DNA from: an uncultured Clostridia bacterium | GTDB lineage: Bacteria; Bacillota; Clostridia; Oscillospirales; Butyricicoccaceae | Direction: 5' to 3' | Assembly: GCA_910586575.1 (NCBI GenBank) | Contig: CAJUJQ010000180.1 | Span: 1-5,688, forward strand | Length of the DNA stretch: 5,688 bases | Shown here: positions 1 to 5,688 of the stretch, in pieces | How the letters are laid out: every line of letters starts with the position of its first letter | Numbering within the stretch: the first letter of the stretch is position 1 | Translations under genes and position numbers: made by a program | The notes under the pieces: generated by a model | Databases searched by the model: none | What the model was told of the DNA's origin: nothing | What the model saw: only the letters and a program-made list of their open reading frames with translations

Positions 1-20
1 ATGTTCACGATCTTTTTCAT
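1..20 (-). CDS. Possible start of a divergent gene (5' end only)
   Basis: Read on the - strand from position 20 the sequence gives ATG AAA AAG ATC GTG AAC, that is MKKIVN, a typical bacterial gene opening, and it runs off the left edge of the window. It lies about 33 bases downstream of the predicted start point of a good divergent promoter (88..60). Against it, no Shine-Dalgarno sequence sits at the usual distance: the bases just before the ATG are C-rich (ACCACCCCCT), and the only AGGG is about 16 bases upstream. Six codons do not allow a function to be assigned. The start is an inference from the promoter and codon pattern. Confidence 0.3.
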
Positions 21-59
21 AGGGGGTGGTCTGAATCCCTGGAACCATTATATATCAAA

Positions 60-88
60 ATTATACCCGTTTTTTATACCATTTGCAA
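60..88 (-). promoter_or_regulatory. Candidate divergent sigma-A-type promoter
   Basis: On the - strand a perfect -10 box TATAAT (65..60) is preceded, after exactly 17 bases, by TTGCAA (88..83), which matches the -35 consensus TTGACA at four of six positions. The predicted start is near position 53. It points to the left window edge, towards the possible MKKIVN start. The surroundings are AT-rich, so a chance match is possible, but the spacing is ideal. Confidence 0.45.
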
Positions 89-161
89 GGCATGGATAGA
101 TATTTTCAGCGTTCATAGGCGGCATTGCTTTTTTATTTACAAAGAACAAACAAAAAATTCA

Positions 162-190
162 TTGACGAATAAAGTATTTTTCGGTACAAT
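162..190 (+). promoter_or_regulatory. Housekeeping (sigma-A) promoter of ftsH
   Basis: The -35 box TTGACG (162-167) and -10 box TACAAT (185-190) each match consensus at five of six positions and are separated by the optimal 17 bases. The stretch just upstream (about 131-160) is rich in A and T runs, like an UP element. Transcription should start near 197, giving a leader of roughly 29 bases before the ftsH ATG at 226. I see no CIRCE inverted repeat or CtsR-type heptad repeat here, so classical heat-shock repression is not visible. Confidence 0.85.
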
Positions 191-225
191 ATTCTACAAG
201 CTAAGACCTAAAGGGGGTTATCTGA

Positions 226-2052
226 ATGGATGTAAAAAAACCACAAAAACGCCTTTTGTATTTTTACGGTGTTATGCTGCTGGTCATGCTGCTGGTGAAC
301 GCGCTGTTGGTGCCGTACCTGTCCAGCCGTCAAGTGGTCGAGGTCAGCTACACCCAGTTTGCCCAGATGCTTTCAGAGGGCAAAATCGACCGTGCCGAAA
401 TTGATTCGGACGGGCGGCAGCTGCTGTTCAGCGTGCCGGGCGAGGAGGGGAAACCGCCTTCCCTCTACAAAACCGGCCTGACCGGAGACCCGGACCTCAA
501 CCAGCGATTGCTGGACGCGGGGGTGGACTACGCCTCCCCCATCCCGCAGCAGAATTCGCCGCTGCTGAATTTCCTGCTTTCCTGGATTTTCCCGCTGCTG
601 CTGATTTTCGGCTTCGGCGCGCTGATGAGCCGCATGATGAGCAAAAAAATGAGCGGCATGAATCCGGCGATGTCCTTCGGCAAATCGGGAGCGAAAATCT
701 ACGCCGAGGCCGAAACTGGCAAAACCTTTGCCGACGTGGCGGGGCAGGAGGAGGCCAAGGAAGCGCTGCGCGAAATCGTGGACTTCCTGCACACACCGGA
801 GAAATATAACGAAATCGGCGCGAAACTGCCCAAGGGCGCACTGCTGGTGGGACCTCCGGGCACGGGCAAGACGCTTCTTGCCAAGGCGGTCGCCGGGGAA
901 GCGCATGTGCCTTTTTTCTCGATTTCCGGCTCAGAGTTTGTGGAAATGTTCGTCGGCATGGGCGCGGCCAAGGTGCGCGACCTGTTCAAACAGGCAAATG
1001 AAAAGGCCCCCTGTATCGTGTTTATCGACGAGATTGACACCATCGGCAAGAAGCGCGACGGCGCGGGCATGACCGGCAATGACGAACGCGAGCAAACCCT
1101 GAACCAGCTGCTCAGCGAGATGGACGGCTTTGACGGGCGCAAGGGCGTTGTCATCCTGGCGGCGACCAACCGCCCAGAATCGCTTGACCCGGCACTGCTG
1201 CGCCCGGGACGCTTTGACCGGCGCATCCCGGTCGAGCTGCCCGACTTACCGGGGCGCGAAGCCATCCTAAAGGTACACGCGCGGGCGGTGCACATGAACG
1301 AGGGGATTGACTACGGCGCGATTGCGCGGGCAACCTCGGGCGCGTCCGGCGCGGAGCTGGCGAACATCGTCAACGAAGCGGCGCTTCGCGCGGTGCGGCT
1401 CGGCAGGCAGACCGTCAGCCAGAGCGACCTAGATGAAAGCGTCGAAACGGTCATTGCCGGGTACCAGCGCAAAAACGCCGTACTCAGCCAGCATGAAAAG
1501 GAAATCGTCGCGTATCACGAAATCGGCCACGCGCTGGTTGCCGCCAAGCAGATGGCCTCCGCGCCAGTGACGAAAATCACGATTGTGCCGCGCACCTCGG
1601 GTGCGCTGGGCTATACTATGCAGGTAGACGAGGGCGAACGGCACCTGATGAGCAAGGAAGAGCTGGAAAACAAGATTGCGACGCTAACCGGCGGGCGCGC
1701 CGCTGAGGAACTGATTTTCGGTTCCATCACCACGGGCGCGTCGAACGATATCGAACAGGCAACCAAACTTGCGCGCGCCATGGTTTCCCGCTACGGCATG
1801 AGCAGCAGCTTTGATATGGTCGCGCTGGAAACGGTCACGAACCAGTACCTGGGCGGGGATACGGCGCTTGCCTGCTCGTCGGAGACGGCATTCAAAATTG
1901 ATACGGAGGTCGTCGCGGCCGTGCGCGCGGCGCACGAAAAAGCATCCATGATCCTGCGCGATAACGCCGCCAAGCTCAACGAGCTGGCGCAATATCTGTT
2001 GGAGCGCGAAACCATCACTGGCGAGGAATTCATGAATATCCTGAACGCGTAA
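226..2052 (+). CDS. ftsH: ATP-dependent zinc metalloprotease FtsH
   Basis: A membrane-anchored AAA+ protease of 608 residues that, as a hexamer, extracts and degrades misfolded or short-lived membrane and cytosolic proteins. Two N-terminal membrane segments (about 11-31 and 113-136) flank a small extracytoplasmic domain. The ATPase domain shows Walker A GPPGTGKT (209-216), the pore loop FVG (242-244), Walker B IVFIDEID (264-271), and a second region of homology with arginine fingers R326 and R329. The M41 peptidase domain has the zinc motif HEIGH (431-435; H431, E432, H435), with D508 in ASNDIEQ as the likely third ligand. All catalytic residues are present and the length is normal, so the protein should be active. 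The start is set by AAGGGGG at 211-217, eight bases before the ATG, and by the promoter at 162-190. HEIGH instead of the commoner HEAGH, and GMGAAK after the pore loop, look like lineage variants. It appears to be transcribed alone. Its C terminus is short, without an extended tail. Confidence 0.98.
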   Translation: MDVKKPQKRLLYFYGVMLLVMLLVNALLVPYLSSRQVVEVSYTQFAQMLSEGKIDRAEIDSDGRQLLFSVPGEEGKPPSLYKTGLTGDPDLNQRLLDAGVDYASPIPQQNSPLLNFLLSWIFPLLLIFGFGALMSRMMSKKMSGMNPAMSFGKSGAKIYAEAETGKTFADVAGQEEAKEALREIVDFLHTPEKYNEIGAKLPKGALLVGPPGTGKTLLAKAVAGEAHVPFFSISGSEFVEMFVGMGAAKVRDLFKQANEKAPCIVFIDEIDTIGKKRDGAGMTGNDEREQTLNQLLSEMDGFDGRKGVVILAATNRPESLDPALLRPGRFDRRIPVELPDLPGREAILKVHARAVHMNEGIDYGAIARATSGASGAELANIVNEAALRAVRLGRQTVSQSDLDESVETVIAGYQRKNAVLSQHEKEIVAYHEIGHALVAAKQMASAPVTKITIVPRTSGALGYTMQVDEGERHLMSKEELENKIATLTGGRAAEELIFGSITTGASNDIEQATKLARAMVSRYGMSSSFDMVALETVTNQYLGGDTALACSSETAFKIDTEVVAAVRAAHEKASMILRDNAAKLNELAQYLLERETITGEEFMNILNA

Positions 2053-2083
2053 GGTATCCGCCTAATAATCCGCGGGATCACTT

Positions 2084-2111
2084 GAAAAACGCCAGCCTGT
2101 CCAGGCTGGCG
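2084..2111 (-). terminator. Intrinsic terminator (T-run on - strand), perhaps bidirectional
   Basis: Arms CGCCAGCCTG (2090-2099) and CAGGCTGGCG (2102-2111) are perfectly complementary, so a GC-rich stem with a small loop forms on either strand. On the - strand the stem is followed by GTTTTTC (2090..2084), the classic intrinsic-terminator pattern, placed just after the transposase remnant ends at 2128. On the + strand it starts 38 bases after the ftsH stop but is followed by GTAATCATCG, with no U-tract, so it would stop ftsH transcripts only weakly. It may belong to the IS remnant or be the native convergent terminator. Confidence 0.75.
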
Positions 2112-2820
2112 TAATCATCGTAAGTATTTACCAGGGCAAAAGCAAAGTCCCCGGCAACTGTGAGAAGAGTCGGGTAAAATCATCCTCCATGTTGAAACCA
2201 TTGGCGCAGGCAGTTGCTGCAACCGAGTACAGCATTGCGCTGGCTTCAGCCCCTTTCACGGATGCGGAAAACAGCCAATTCTTTCTGCCAATGACAAAAG
2301 GCCGGACTGCGTTTTCGGCGCGGTTGTTGTCAATTGGAACATCCGTCGACTCCAGGAAACGGCACGGATACTTTTTCTCAGATCTCGCGTAGCTTACGGC
2401 CCTGGCGAGCTTTGAACCGCCTGAAACGGTGATGCTGTCAAGCCATGCGAAAAACTCATGCAGCAGCGGTTTTGACTTCGCGTGACGTTCCATGTTCCGG
2501 GCTTCCGGTGTGAGCGCTGCAAATTCCCGTTCCAATTGGAACAACCGGTTGCAGGATTCTACCCCTTTTGCAGCAGCCGAGGTGGAGAGCAGTTCCTTAT
2601 CCGTCGGCAATGCGTCCACAAATTTCCGTCTCACATGGGCCAAACACCCGCATCTTGCAGCGGTTTTCAGCTTATGATAGCCGTCATATCCGTCACAAAC
2701 CAGGTATCGGCGGATACCCCTCCAGAAATTTTGCGGCATGATCCCCGTTCCTTGTCGGCTGGTACTCAAATAGGATGTTGCTTTCCGGCCGGTTTCATGC
2801 AGTACCTGTACCGTGGTTTC
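2112..2820 (-). mobile_element. Partial IS66-family insertion sequence
   Basis: This is the DNA of the insertion-sequence fragment that carries the transposase remnant. Only the end nearest the tnpC stop survives. I could not identify terminal inverted repeats or the 8-base target duplication expected for IS66. A 7-base AAAACGC repeat on either side (2086-2092 and 2875-2881) is too short and has no inverted ends beside it. The boundaries given are therefore approximate: the left is set after the palindrome and the right where transposase similarity stops. The fragment sits between two convergent host transcription units and does not interrupt a recognisable gene. Confidence 0.65.
2128..2820 (-). 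pseudogene. IS66-family transposase (TnpC) remnant, truncated and frame-damaged
   Basis: An open frame of 265 codons on the - strand runs from a TTG at 2925, but family resemblance begins only near 2820 with ETTVQVLHETGRKA. From there it follows the C-terminal half of IS66 TnpC: CDGYDGY (second catalytic Asp, residue 78 of the open frame), GCLAHVRRKF, NNRAE (catalytic Glu, residue 204), FVIGRKNWLFS, and the short C-terminal domain up to the stop at 2128. IS66 TnpC is usually about 500 residues, so the N-terminal half is missing, as are the accessory tnpA and tnpB genes. The first catalytic Asp, normally HADET or similar, is absent (VGET here). About 20 codons (2773 to 2713) carry family sequence in another frame, LFEYQPTRNGDHAAKFLEGY. 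They lie between an internal deletion after RKATS and an apparent extra C near 2712. The protein cannot be a working transposase. Confidence 0.9.
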
Positions 2821-2909
2821 ACCCACATTGTGGCGGCGCGAATGATCCAATACGATTATACCATGTTCACCGGTAAAACGCAACAAATTTATTCTTCCCC
2901 AATAGAAGG
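2821..2909. other. Unassigned spacer between the IS66 remnant and the hairpin
   Basis: About 90 bases showing no similarity I recognise in any frame. The - strand frame that continues the transposase here (HGIIVLDHS and upstream) does not resemble IS66 TnpC, and its only start is a TTG inside the neighbouring hairpin. It could be scrambled IS DNA from the truncation event or native intergenic DNA. Confidence 0.5.
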
Positions 2910-2958
2910 AACGGTTTCCCCGCAAGGAAGGCGCTGCCCTGCGGAGAAACCGTTTTTT
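2910..2958 (+). terminator. Long hairpin with T-run, + strand terminator
   Basis: AACGGTTTC (2910-2918) pairs perfectly with GAAACCGTT (2946-2954). After one mismatch the stem continues with CCGCA (2920-2924) against TGCGG (2940-2944) and some weaker inner pairs. The run TTTTTT (2953-2958) follows on the + strand, so the orientation fits termination of a rightward transcript. The only rightward gene in view is ftsH, whose stop is about 860 bases upstream, beyond the IS66 remnant. On the - strand, just after gerB ends (2976), the hairpin is preceded by A6 and followed by CCTTCTATT, which is a poor U-tract, though weak two-way function is possible. Confidence 0.7.
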
Positions 2959-2975
2959 AAAGTATCATCAGGTTG

Positions 2976-3764
2976 CTATTCATAAGAAGTGGTTTTGAGC
3001 ACTTTGCCCCCCTTTCCCGCCGCGCTGCGCGCAAAGGAAAAGCAGACCGCGACCCGCGTGCAATCGCACAGCACCAGCACAGCGGCAAACACGACCTCAC
3101 ATCGTTTCAGCAAGTCGCCGACCGCCGCAAGCCCGGCTGCCGCGTACATCGGATATGCGTAGCCCGCCGTGCCAAGCAGCAGCAATCCCCGCAGGCTGAG
3201 CAGCGCCAGCAGCGCGCCGCCGAGCAGCAGCCCTTTTGCTGGGGCCTTGGCGCTGCCTGCCAGGTGGGCGGGCAGCAGCACCGCAAGGAAGCCCGGCAGC
3301 AGCTGCGCGGTTTCCCGCAGGAAGGGCAGGGGGGTGGGCGCTTCCAGATAGCTAAATTCCCAGTCAGGCACGGTCACGGCAGCCGAAAGCAGCAGCAGGA
3401 CGGCGGCAGTCACCAGCACCGGGAAGCTCCACATAAACAGGCAGTCCGCGCCGCGCCGCGACAGCAGCCAGGCGGTCAGCAGCAGGAGCAGCACCGCAAG
3501 CGCCGCCCCGGTGCCCTCATACTGCCAGAAAAAGAACAGCCGGTGCACACTGCGCAGCGTGAGTAGGAGCGCAAGCAGGGCGCAGGCCGCGTCCAGCAGC
3601 GTCCTGGGCAGGCGGAGCAGGAGAAACAGCAGTGCCGCTGAAACCGCCGCCGCGCACAGCAGTGCCAGCCAGCCGGTGCCGCTCAGCGGCAGGTACAGCC
3701 CGTCGGCGAGCACGAACAGCGCGCACAGCGACACCTGCCAGCGGGAAAAAATATGCTTGTCCAT
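2976..3764 (-). CDS. Short GerB-type spore germination receptor membrane subunit
   Basis: A 262-residue, very hydrophobic protein with about eight predicted membrane segments (roughly 10-28, 32-51, 57-71, 86-102, 110-132, 154-170, 177-199, 222-246). It belongs with the GerAB/GerBB/GerKB family, the transporter-like subunit thought to sense nutrient germinants in the spore inner membrane. Support comes from the opening SRWQVSLCALFVLADGLYLP, from YPMYAAAGLAAVGDLLKRCE (residues 204-223), which mirrors the family's YP...IGDFLERLE region, and from its place after gerA and gerC. Family members are usually about 360 residues with ten segments. Here the chain ends soon after the segment that follows DLLKRCE, so the last two appear to be missing and the early loops are short. 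The start is set by GGAGG (3777..3773), eight bases before the ATG, which directly follows the gerC stop. Whether it is functional is uncertain. Confidence 0.8.
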   Translation of the reverse strand: MDKHIFSRWQVSLCALFVLADGLYLPLSGTGWLALLCAAAVSAALLFLLLRLPRTLLDAACALLALLLTLRSVHRLFFFWQYEGTGAALAVLLLLLTAWLLSRRGADCLFMWSFPVLVTAAVLLLLSAAVTVPDWEFSYLEAPTPLPFLRETAQLLPGFLAVLLPAHLAGSAKAPAKGLLLGGALLALLSLRGLLLLGTAGYAYPMYAAAGLAAVGDLLKRCEVVFAAVLVLCDCTRVAVCFSFARSAAGKGGKVLKTTSYE

Positions 3765-4397
3765 TCACATTTCCTCCGATACAAACCCGGCCAGTGCGCC
3801 GTTTTCAATAACCGCGAAGCCGCCCGCGGCGGCGTGCTCATCCACGGTGCGGTACAGACAGGGCAGCAGGATGGTTTCCCTTTGCCGCAGGGCGTTCTGC
3901 ACCTTGTAAAGCGGTAAATCCGGCAGGTCGCCGCGCTGGGTCAGCCCCTCCAGCAACTCATATAACGCCACCCCGGGGATGTTTTCGCCGAGCGCGTCCA
4001 GCTGCAATAGCTCCTCCGCGGGCGCGCCCCGCGCGACAACCAGCCGCAGGGTCAGGCGCGCGTCCGGGCGTTCGACCAGATAGGCGGCTAAATCCCCGAT
4101 TCCATCCTTCGCCAGCGAAATGTCCACCAGCACGGTTTCCGCGTGGCTAAAATAGAAATGCCCGCCCAGCTTGTGGTTGGCGTCCTCGAACAGCGCGGGC
4201 AGGTTTTCGCCCTCGGCAGTCAGGTAGACAGGCGTTGCGTCCCCATCCAGGCTGTCCTGCCGGATCAGCTCGGCGGTCATGGCGTAGCCTTCCGCCGTGC
4301 GGGAAACCGCTGCCGCCGACACCGGGAGCGGCGATTCCGCACTGCACCCGCAAAGCGGCAGGATGCAGCAAATCAACATGACAGACAATCGTTTCAT
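3765..4397 (-). CDS. Short GerC-type spore germination lipoprotein (N-terminal domain only)
   Basis: A 210-residue predicted lipoprotein: basic start MKR, hydrophobic core, and lipobox LCGC with Cys18 as the lipidated residue, so it should be anchored on the outer face of the spore inner membrane. It resembles the N-terminal domain of Ger(x)C proteins: VSAAAVSRTAEGYAMTAEL (about 26-44) matches the usual 'GID...GY..T' strand, and FSHAETVLVDISLAKDGI (83-100) with VERPDARLTLRLVVARG (108-124) matches the family's next block. Ger(x)C proteins are normally about 370-400 residues. This one stops at GGFAVIENGALAGFVSEEM, where the family passes into its C-terminal domain, which is absent. The ATG at 4397 overlaps the gerA stop as ATGA. 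AGGAGG (4407..4402) stands only four bases before it, so translational coupling is likely. It is second in the A-C-B order known from gerK operons. Confidence 0.85.
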   Translation of the reverse strand: MKRLSVMLICCILPLCGCSAESPLPVSAAAVSRTAEGYAMTAELIRQDSLDGDATPVYLTAEGENLPALFEDANHKLGGHFYFSHAETVLVDISLAKDGIGDLAAYLVERPDARLTLRLVVARGAPAEELLQLDALGENIPGVALYELLEGLTQRGDLPDLPLYKVQNALRQRETILLPCLYRTVDEHAAAGGFAVIENGALAGFVSEEM

Positions 4398-5688
4398 TTG
4401 TCCTCCTTTTGCGCGAGGAAGCGGTTGCGCCGCATCTGGAACCATGGCGCGCGCAAGAAGCTGTCCTCCTTGTGGGTGCGCACGCGCGGCAGCAGGTTGA
4501 GCAGGTAAGGTGCCTGGCAGGAATCGAGCGCGCACAGGTGCAGCAGCACCAGCGAAAGCCCGAATACCAGGCCATACAATCCCAGCACCGCCGCCGCAGC
4601 CGCCAGCGCGAACCGCAGTACGGTGGTAGCCGATTGGAGCTTCGGCAGTGCCAGCCCGGTCACGCCCGCGACCGCGACAATAATGACCGCCGGTGCGGAG
4701 ATGAACCGCGCCTGTACCGCCGCCTGCCCCAGCACCAGGCCGCCCACAATCGACATGGTTTGCCCGATGACACCCGGCGTGCGTGTCCCGGCTTCTTTCA
4801 GCAGCTCAAACACGACCAATAAGAGGAAAATTTCACTGACCGGCGGCAGCGGCGTGCCCCGCTGGGCGGCGGAGATGGCGAGCAGCAGCCGGGTCGGCAC
4901 CAGCTCCTGATGGTGCAGCACACAGGCCAGGTAGAGCGCGGGTACGGTCAGCGTCAGCAGAAAGGCCGCGTAGCGCAGCAGCCGTGAAAGCGCCGCCTGT
5001 TCGACGCTGATATAATAATCGTCGTTGGACTGGAAACATTCTTGCAGGATACAAGGCGCGGTCAGCACGACCGGCGAGCCGTCCACAACAATGGCGACCC
5101 GGCCTTCCAGCAGGCGGGCGGCGGCAACGTCCGGGCGTTCGGTCGCGCCGAGCGTCGGGAAGGGGGAACGGCGGTTGTCGCGGATGCGCTCGGCGATGTA
5201 GTTGGAATCGAGCACAGAGTCCGGACGCAGCTTCGCAAGGCGCTTTTGCACGGTTTTGACCAGCATTTCATCGGCAACGCCGTCCAGATAGCATAGGCAC
5301 ACTACGGTATTGGTGCGTGTCCCGATGCGCGAGAAGGTGAATTTCAGCCGGGGGTCGTTCAGCCTGCGCCGCAGCATGGACAGGTTGTTCATAAACAGCT
5401 CGGTGAAGCCCTCGCGGGGGCCGCGCAGCACCTTTTCGCCTTCCGGTTCGGCGGTGGAGCGGGTGGAAAAGCCCTTGGTGTTGACGACGACCGGGCGGTC
5501 GTCCCCCTCGGTCAGGATGACCGTATCCCCGTACAGGAAGGAGGCCAGCATGAGGTTGAGGTCAGGCTCGACCCGGCTGTCGTTGATCTCAATGACCGAC
5601 TGAACCAGCGTTTCCGACGACGTGCGCGGGAGTTTGGCGTTCATCAGCGGGCGGATAATCGATTGGTTGATGGCAAGCGCGTTTACCA
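4394..5688 (-). CDS. GerA-family spore germination receptor subunit A (5' end outside window)
   Basis: The last 430 residues of a GerAA/GerKA-type protein; the frame is open through the right edge (VNALAINQSIIRPL precedes the internal ATG at 5644), so I treat it as 5'-truncated by the window rather than starting at 5644. Family marks, numbered from M5644: EPEGEKVLRGPREGFTE (66-82), LEGRVAIVVDGSPVVL (179-194), FQSNDDYY (204-211), a membrane domain from about 222 to 370 including PPVSEIFLLLVVFELLKEAG (267-286) and IGQTMSIVGGLVLGQAAV (293-310), and the C-terminal LRAPWFQMRRNRF. The protein forms the A subunit of a nutrient germinant receptor in the spore inner membrane, working with the B and C subunits encoded just downstream. 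Family length is about 480-500 residues, so roughly 50-70 are missing on the right. The operon promoter, usually sigma-G dependent, is also out of view. No damage is seen. Confidence 0.95.
   Translation of the reverse strand, partial: VNALAINQSIIRPLMNAKLPRTSSETLVQSVIEINDSRVEPDLNLMLASFLYGDTVILTEGDDRPVVVNTKGFSTRSTAEPEGEKVLRGPREGFTELFMNNLSMLRRRLNDPRLKFTFSRIGTRTNTVVCLCYLDGVADEMLVKTVQKRLAKLRPDSVLDSNYIAERIRDNRRSPFPTLGATERPDVAAARLLEGRVAIVVDGSPVVLTAPCILQECFQSNDDYYISVEQAALSRLLRYAAFLLTLTVPALYLACVLHHQELVPTRLLLAISAAQRGTPLPPVSEIFLLLVVFELLKEAGTRTPGVIGQTMSIVGGLVLGQAAVQARFISAPAVIIVAVAGVTGLALPKLQSATTVLRFALAAAAAVLGLYGLVFGLSLVLLHLCALDSCQAPYLLNLLPRVRTHKEDSFLRAPWFQMRRNRFLAQKEDK

Noticed and set aside
1..99. + strand ATG frame of 32 codons from the first base
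   Set aside because: It begins at the window edge, has no visible ribosome binding site, and its Phe/Tyr/Ile-rich product fits translated AT-rich intergenic DNA.
162..404. + strand frame of 80 codons overlapping the ftsH start
   Set aside because: Its first codons overlap the ftsH promoter and it then reads ftsH in the wrong frame; the protein resembles nothing I know.
373..1295. Long - strand open frames inside ftsH (373-906, 497-841, 699-1295)
   Set aside because: They are antisense to a complete, well-conserved ftsH, are rich in Arg, Ser and Ala as expected of GC-rich shadows, and have no ribosome binding site or family motif.
2086..2881. AAAACGC direct repeat flanking the IS66 remnant as a target-site duplication
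   Set aside because: It is only 7 bases where IS66 makes 8, the sequences just inside are not inverted repeats of each other, and a 7-base match in this span is expected by chance.
2482..2985. + strand frame of 167 codons opposite the IS66 remnant
   Set aside because: It is antisense to recognisable transposase sequence and runs through the hairpin; it has no motifs or start signals.
3180..3620. Repeated CAGCAGCAGC-like triplets in the gerB region
   Set aside because: They are clusters of Leu codons (CTG read on the - strand) of a membrane protein, not a regulatory or CRISPR-like repeat.
2973..3909. + strand frames opposite gerB and gerC (2973-3566, 3511-3909)
   Set aside because: Gln/Arg/Ser-rich composition is typical of the reverse complement of Leu/Ala-rich membrane proteins; the - strand genes have good ribosome binding sites and family similarity.
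4143..5603. Other + and - strand frames within gerC and gerA
   Set aside because: They are shadows of the two - strand genes, low-complexity, without supported starts.

Overview
The window looks like chromosomal DNA from an endospore-forming, fairly GC-rich member of the Clostridia. The reasons are a gerA-type germination-receptor operon, strong AGGAGG-like ribosome binding sites, a consensus housekeeping promoter, and an FtsH whose motif variants I remember from Oscillospiraceae/Ruminococcaceae-like Firmicutes. The genus cannot be fixed from the sequence alone.

Layout. Positions 1-225 are an AT-rich intergenic region. It holds a near-consensus promoter for ftsH on the + strand and a plausible divergent promoter on the - strand, which may drive a gene whose first codons lie at 20..1. 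Positions 226-2052 (+) encode a complete FtsH AAA+ zinc metalloprotease. Positions 2053-2975 separate ftsH from the convergent germination operon. They contain a strong palindrome with a T-run on the - strand (2084-2111), a decayed IS66-family transposase remnant on the - strand (2128 to about 2820), about 90 bases I cannot assign, and a long hairpin ending in a T-run on the + strand (2910-2958). Positions 2976-5688 (-) are a tightly packed operon in the order gerA - gerC - gerB: a GerA subunit cut by the right window edge, a short GerC-like lipoprotein, and a short GerB-like membrane protein.

How the parts work together. FtsH is a housekeeping membrane-protein quality-control protease and has no evident functional tie to the germination operon; the two units simply converge. 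The three ger products would form one nutrient germinant receptor in the spore inner membrane. Translation appears coupled, with a 4-base stop/start overlap between A and C and directly abutting stop/start codons between C and B. GerA looks typical, but both partners are much shorter than their families and lack the C-terminal part. That is the most interesting biological point here. The IS66 fragment is inactive: it has no N-terminal half, lacks the first catalytic aspartate, and has an internal deletion plus a one-base insertion that together leave a misleadingly open reading frame.

I found no CRISPR array, tRNA, rRNA, riboswitch or clearly new system.
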